DNA of 64,000 bases from Geminicoccaceae bacterium (GTDB lineage: Bacteria > Pseudomonadota > Alphaproteobacteria > Geminicoccales > Geminicoccaceae), in the NCBI GenBank assembly GCA_020638465.1, contig JACKIM010000001.1, positions 620,001 to 684,000 of the forward strand. Direction: 5' to 3'. Shown here one piece after another: positions 60,833-64,000 of the stretch. A program made the position numbers and the translations under genes. Each line of letters opens with the position of its first letter. Position 1 is the stretch's first letter. The notes under the pieces were generated by a model. The model worked only from the letters and a program-made list of their open reading frames with translations. It was not told the DNA's origin and did no database searches.

Positions 60833-62568
60833 GTAACCGGTGCAAAAGTCCGGGCGATCAGACCTTGGCGGCGGTGACGAGCTGGGCGAGTGGTGGGATT
60901 TCTGTCGTGTATGGTACGGCGAGTCGGTGGCCGAGGAGCTGGAAGAAGGAGACGTCGAGTTTCTGGCAGGTTTTCATGCAGCCGAGCAGGGTATCGCGTG
61001 CCTGACGGCCGGCATCGGACCAGGTGCCGCCGGAGATCTTGCGTTTGGTGACGTGGCAGCGGATGTCGTTTTCCGAGCCGTTGGTGTGCAGGGGGATTTC
61101 GGGTCGGTCGAGGACCAGGAGGAGTTCCGGTTTGCGGGCATGCAGGCGTGCGAGCAGGCGATCGAGGGTGGCGAAACCGGTCTTGCGCTTGAAGATGCGG
61201 TCGAAGCGGGCACGGAGCTGGGCAGCTCGCGACCTTTGCGGGGCTTGTTTGTAAGCCTTGAGATCGGCGTAGAACCACCAGACGAGCTGGCGGAGGAGAT
61301 CGATGGCACGTCTTTGGCTTTCATTGAAGCCGACGAGCTTGTGGATCAGGCGCTCGGCATGAACCCAACAGAGTGCATGTTGGCCGACGCGGAACTGTCC
61401 GGCGCCATCGGAGACGATGACGGTATCGTTCAGCAGACCGTGGTGGTGGATGCTGCCCCACAGTGCGGCCTCGGTGGCGATTTTGACCGGGTCGGGGTGA
61501 ACATCGAGTTGATCGATACCGAGTTCGCCCAGATGGGCCGAGAAGGCGCCGCGATCGGCGAATGTCCTGGTGTCATGCGCCTCCAGCCGGGCGATCACGG
61601 AGCCTGCCAGCGCATGTTTGCGCATGTAGCTGAAGGCGTCGTCATTGAGGACATAACCGCCATGACCGGCGCGCAGCAGTTCGAGAAAATTCACCCGGCT
61701 CTTGGAAAACGTCGTCGCGAAGTGGGTGAAGCGGTCATCGCCGATCTGGGTGGTGAAGCCGTTTTTGGCGCCATGCCGGGCGCCGGTGTCATCGACGGTG
61801 ATCCATTTCGCGCTCTCGAGACCGGCGCGGAACAGCTCCGTGGCCTCGTCATGCAAATCGCCTGGATCATTGTTCAACAGCCGGATGACCTGGCACTTGG
61901 AAATGACGATGCCGATCTCGTTCAGCATCGCCGTCAAGCGTTCCGTCGTGACCTGGCCCTGGACGTGCTGCAGAATGATGAACCGCACCAGTTCAGGCCC
62001 GAAATGCCCGCACAAGCCCTGGGGCAACGGCGCTGTCACCGTTCGCCCGTCCGGCGTCATCCAGCGCTCCCGGCGATAGCGGATCACCCGGCTCTCCAGC
62101 CGCAGATCCTGCACGACAAAATCCTCATACCCCTTGAACCGCGAGCCGGGCGGCGCCTCAACCCCGAGCTTCTGCTCCTCGCTCACCACAGGAACCCGCC
62201 GGCTGGCCTTCGACGAACCACCCCGCTTGCCCTTGCCGCCTCGCTTGCCTGTGGCCGTCGATGTTCCGGCCTTCGCTGCCATCCCCGACGGTTTGATCTT
62301 CGGCCGCCCTTTCAGCCCCTTGAGCCGGGCAATCTCATCCCGCAATGCTGCATTCTCCGCCTCCAGCAAAGCGACGCGCTCCAGCAGCGCCGCAACCAAA
62401 TCGCGGAGATCATCAAGGCCGAGTGTGGCGAGGTTGGTGGCATTGGGCTTGGACATAACAAACTTGAATCACGTCCCATCGCTCTTGGGAATCGAGAACA
62501 TATTCTTATTCCATGCGCGCAGATCAAGCCTCAAAAATCCAGTCCGCCCGGACTTTTGCACCGGTTAC
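60833..62568 (-). mobile_element. Complete IS66-family insertion sequence (single-transposase type)
   Basis: 1736 bp. Ends are inverted repeats of about 24 bases starting GTAACCGGTGCAAAAGTCCG, the GTAA beginning typical of IS66. A perfect 8-bp target duplication TGATTGCG flanks it at 60825-60832 and 62569-62576. It holds one large transposase gene without tnpA/tnpB helpers, like the ISBst12 branch. A truncated near-identical copy lies at 43243-43823. Confidence 0.93.
60858..62456 (-). CDS. IS66-like transposase
   Basis: 532 residues. A short coiled coil (LVAALLERVALLEAENAALR) and a basic linker (TGKRGGKGKRGGSSKASRR) precede the DDE core: D in KWITVDDTGARHG, D in VIVSDGAGQFRVG with CWVHAERLIHKL, and E in IPLHTNGSENDIRCHVTKRK. 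It ends GHRLAVPYTTEIPPLAQLV, close to the left terminal repeat. All catalytic acids are present and the flanking duplication is perfect, so the element may be active. Confidence 0.9.
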   Translation of the reverse strand: MSKPNATNLATLGLDDLRDLVAALLERVALLEAENAALRDEIARLKGLKGRPKIKPSGMAAKAGTSTATGKRGGKGKRGGSSKASRRVPVVSEEQKLGVEAPPGSRFKGYEDFVVQDLRLESRVIRYRRERWMTPDGRTVTAPLPQGLCGHFGPELVRFIILQHVQGQVTTERLTAMLNEIGIVISKCQVIRLLNNDPGDLHDEATELFRAGLESAKWITVDDTGARHGAKNGFTTQIGDDRFTHFATTFSKSRVNFLELLRAGHGGYVLNDDAFSYMRKHALAGSVIARLEAHDTRTFADRGAFSAHLGELGIDQLDVHPDPVKIATEAALWGSIHHHGLLNDTVIVSDGAGQFRVGQHALCWVHAERLIHKLVGFNESQRRAIDLLRQLVWWFYADLKAYKQAPQRSRAAQLRARFDRIFKRKTGFATLDRLLARLHARKPELLLVLDRPEIPLHTNGSENDIRCHVTKRKISGGTWSDAGRQARDTLLGCMKTCQKLDVSFFQLLGHRLAVPYTTEIPPLAQLVTAAKV

Positions 62569-62723
62569 TGATTGCGGTAGCGCAACGAGCGATTTGAGAT
62601 AAAGTTATCTAAATTTTTACACGATAATTCTTTGAGATATTCAACCATACGGTTATATTAACTCTCGTGTTCATGGGTATTCCCCGTGACACCCGACTTG
62701 AGGCGTTTCCTCCCTATTCGACT

Positions 62724-62758
62724 TGGACCGCGAGCTTGCTTGCGGTCCATTTTTTTTC
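62724..62758 (+). terminator. Rho-independent terminator, displaced from the SCO operon by IS66
   Basis: TGGACCGC and GCGGTCCA pair around a ten-base loop that can pair further (AGC/GCT), followed by A and a run of eight T and C. It points rightward, toward the convergent AmpG gene. Without the 1.7-kb IS66 element it would lie about 150 bases after the SCO stop codon, so it is probably the original terminator of that unit. Confidence 0.8.
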
Positions 62759-62847
62759 TTGCGCAGCAATACGCCGTCGACGACGCCTCATGTCCGTCCG
62801 ATCAACCTGTCAAGCCGATGCCCGTCCGGATGTGAAGCCGCTTTCGG

Positions 62848-64000
62848 TTACCCTTCCCCGGCCGAAGAATTTCCCGATTGATCGGCCAGGCTTATGCCCT
62901 CGCGCGAAAGCAGCCACAGTAGGAACAGCGCCGGCAACGCGAAAAGAGTCGAGGAAATGAAGAACCAGCTCCAGCCCACTGCATCGGCATAGAACCCCGA
63001 TACGGGAATGACGATGAATTTTGCAAACATCTGCATGAAGGAACTCAGCATAGCGTACTGTGTGGCTGAATAATTCACGTTGCACAATGACGACAGGAAG
63101 GCGACGAAGATCGTCGTTCCGAGCCCGCCCGAGATATTCTCGATGATGATAAGCAAGGTAAACAACGGCATCAGATCGGTACCGATCTCGCCGCGCGCGG
63201 CCATCTCGGCCTCTGTCAATTCCCGCCCTGTCGACAATGCCTGATTGGTGATGACAAGCGCATCGGCTCCAAAATGCGCGACCACGGCAAACATCAGATT
63301 GGACAGGGACATGACGATGGTCGCGATAACCATGGCTCGCATCATGCCAACCCTGAAGAGCAGAACGCCTGCGGCCGCACTGCCCAGAAGAGTCATCCAC
63401 AGGCCGAAGGTCTTCGAGATGGCGGCAATCTGATCCTTGCCGAACCCGACATCGATGTAAAATGGATTGGCAAGAAGTTGCAGGATGGCATCGCTGGATT
63501 TGAACACCGATATCAGCAGCAGGATGATAATTGCGATCTTGATGCCATGGGCACGGAAGAAATCGTAGTAGGGCCCGACGACAGCCCGGCGGGTCCAGAG
63601 ATGCAGCTTCGTCTCCTCGTCGATGGACGTGATGCCGAAATTCGCCAGCGCATACCGGCTGAAATAGAAGAACCCGTAGAAGAAGACGAAGAACAGGAAC
63701 TTGATCCAAAGCCCGGCAATCATCACCGTTGTCGGAGTGACGACATCGCCATAGGCCCACGCGATACCGAAGAGGGCCACGACCTTGCTCGAAAACAGCC
63801 AGCAGGCTGCCACGAACAGCCAGGCATAGACCTCTCCAACGAAGCCACCGGACGCGGGAATCGCATACAGGGCGAGTTCGACGAGCAGCCACAGGAGACT
63901 GGCCATCGCGAAGTTCTTGGCCAGATAGGAAGCCGACCCCCGCCGCTCAAAGAGCAGCCAGCCATTCCATATCCCGATGGCGGTCAAGACAACGGCTCCC
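62848..64000 (-). CDS. AmpG-like muropeptide MFS permease (start beyond right edge)
   Basis: The frame is open from 62848 to the window edge (about 383 residues); a TTG at 63987 is not the true start because homologues have a further N-terminal domain. About ten membrane helices are in view. SVFKSSDAILQLLANPFYID, GFGKDQIAAISKTFGLWMTL and IENISGGLGTTIFVAFLSSL are AmpG signatures. AmpG imports anhydromuropeptides for peptidoglycan recycling and affects beta-lactamase induction. The central insert (GITSIDEETKLHLWTRRAVV) is longer than in E. coli. Confidence 0.88.
   Translation of the reverse strand, partial: GAVVLTAIGIWNGWLLFERRGSASYLAKNFAMASLLWLLVELALYAIPASGGFVGEVYAWLFVAACWLFSSKVVALFGIAWAYGDVVTPTTVMIAGLWIKFLFFVFFYGFFYFSRYALANFGITSIDEETKLHLWTRRAVVGPYYDFFRAHGIKIAIIILLLISVFKSSDAILQLLANPFYIDVGFGKDQIAAISKTFGLWMTLLGSAAAGVLLFRVGMMRAMVIATIVMSLSNLMFAVVAHFGADALVITNQALSTGRELTEAEMAARGEIGTDLMPLFTLLIIIENISGGLGTTIFVAFLSSLCNVNYSATQYAMLSSFMQMFAKFIVIPVSGFYADAVGWSWFFISSTLFALPALFLLWLLSREGISLADQSGNSSAGEG

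Noticed and set aside
60840..62597. 585-codon plus-strand frame
   Set aside because: Exact antisense of the IS66 transposase; it exists because of GC-rich codon structure and has no domain of its own.
62667..62960. 97-codon plus-strand frame after the IS66 element
   Set aside because: Overlaps the terminator hairpin and the AmpG gene, has no ribosome site and no recognisable domain.

Overview
The window is high-GC DNA from an alphaproteobacterium. The conserved blocks accB-accC-aat with a convergent DUF2155/MlaD pair, and dapF-mtaB-ftsY, are arranged as is usual in that class, and a bacterial arginyl/leucyl-tRNA transferase (bpt) is present. Genus cannot be fixed from the sequence. Genes are densely packed with many 4-nt ATGA overlaps, and long antisense ORFs are common because of the base composition.

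Layout. 1-227 is the start of lepB. 681-33826 is a run of carboxylic-acid uptake and catabolism modules, each with its own transporter class and regulator: (a) an iron-type ABC transporter with two HpcH/HpaI aldolases and a divergent LysR (681-7624); (b) a Dpp-type ABC transporter with a RraA-like aldolase, a 2-keto-4-pentenoate hydratase-like enzyme and a divergent LysR (7775-15412); (c) a TctABC transporter with a CaiB/BaiF CoA-transferase, a CitE-like lyase and IclR (15454-21373), possibly citramalate/itaconate-like catabolism; (d) LacI, TRAP subunits P and Q without M, an enolase-superfamily enzyme, a TauE/SafE exporter, M20 and AstE-type deacylases, a DapA homologue lacking its catalytic residues, and a GlcD-type oxidase (24001-33826). 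Between c and d lie an intact IS1595-family element with an 8-bp target duplication, a hicB remnant, an IS6 remnant and a small membrane-anchored protein.

At tRNA-Ser(CGA) (33898-33987) a heavily rearranged genomic island begins and runs to about 45060. It holds a tyrosine integrase whose first 238 bp are duplicated in inverted orientation beside the tRNA, an in-frame ParB/IS256/HEPN chimera, a frameshifted large serine recombinase, a polysaccharide remnant (RfaH-like, frameshifted galE, truncated galU), IS1, fused fragments of IS21 and IS66 elements, an IS1634 fragment, and a mobC-like gene behind an ORF containing a 10-G tract.

From 45062 the core chromosome resumes: bpt, an Ala-rich secreted protein with 120-bp tandem repeats, a YcgN-type protein, an AcuI-type reductase, accBC, aat, DUF2155, mlaD, ftsY, mtaB, dapF, an EAL protein, an EamA transporter and an orphan membrane protein. 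A three-gene unit of two Cys-rich exported proteins plus a SCO1/SenC protein follows (59136-60827), interrupted just after its last stop codon by a complete IS66-family element (60833-62568). An AmpG-like permease runs off the right edge.

The best candidates for something undescribed are the Cys-rich/SCO unit, the ParB-IS256-HEPN chimera, and module d with its incomplete TRAP transporter and non-canonical DapA homologue.
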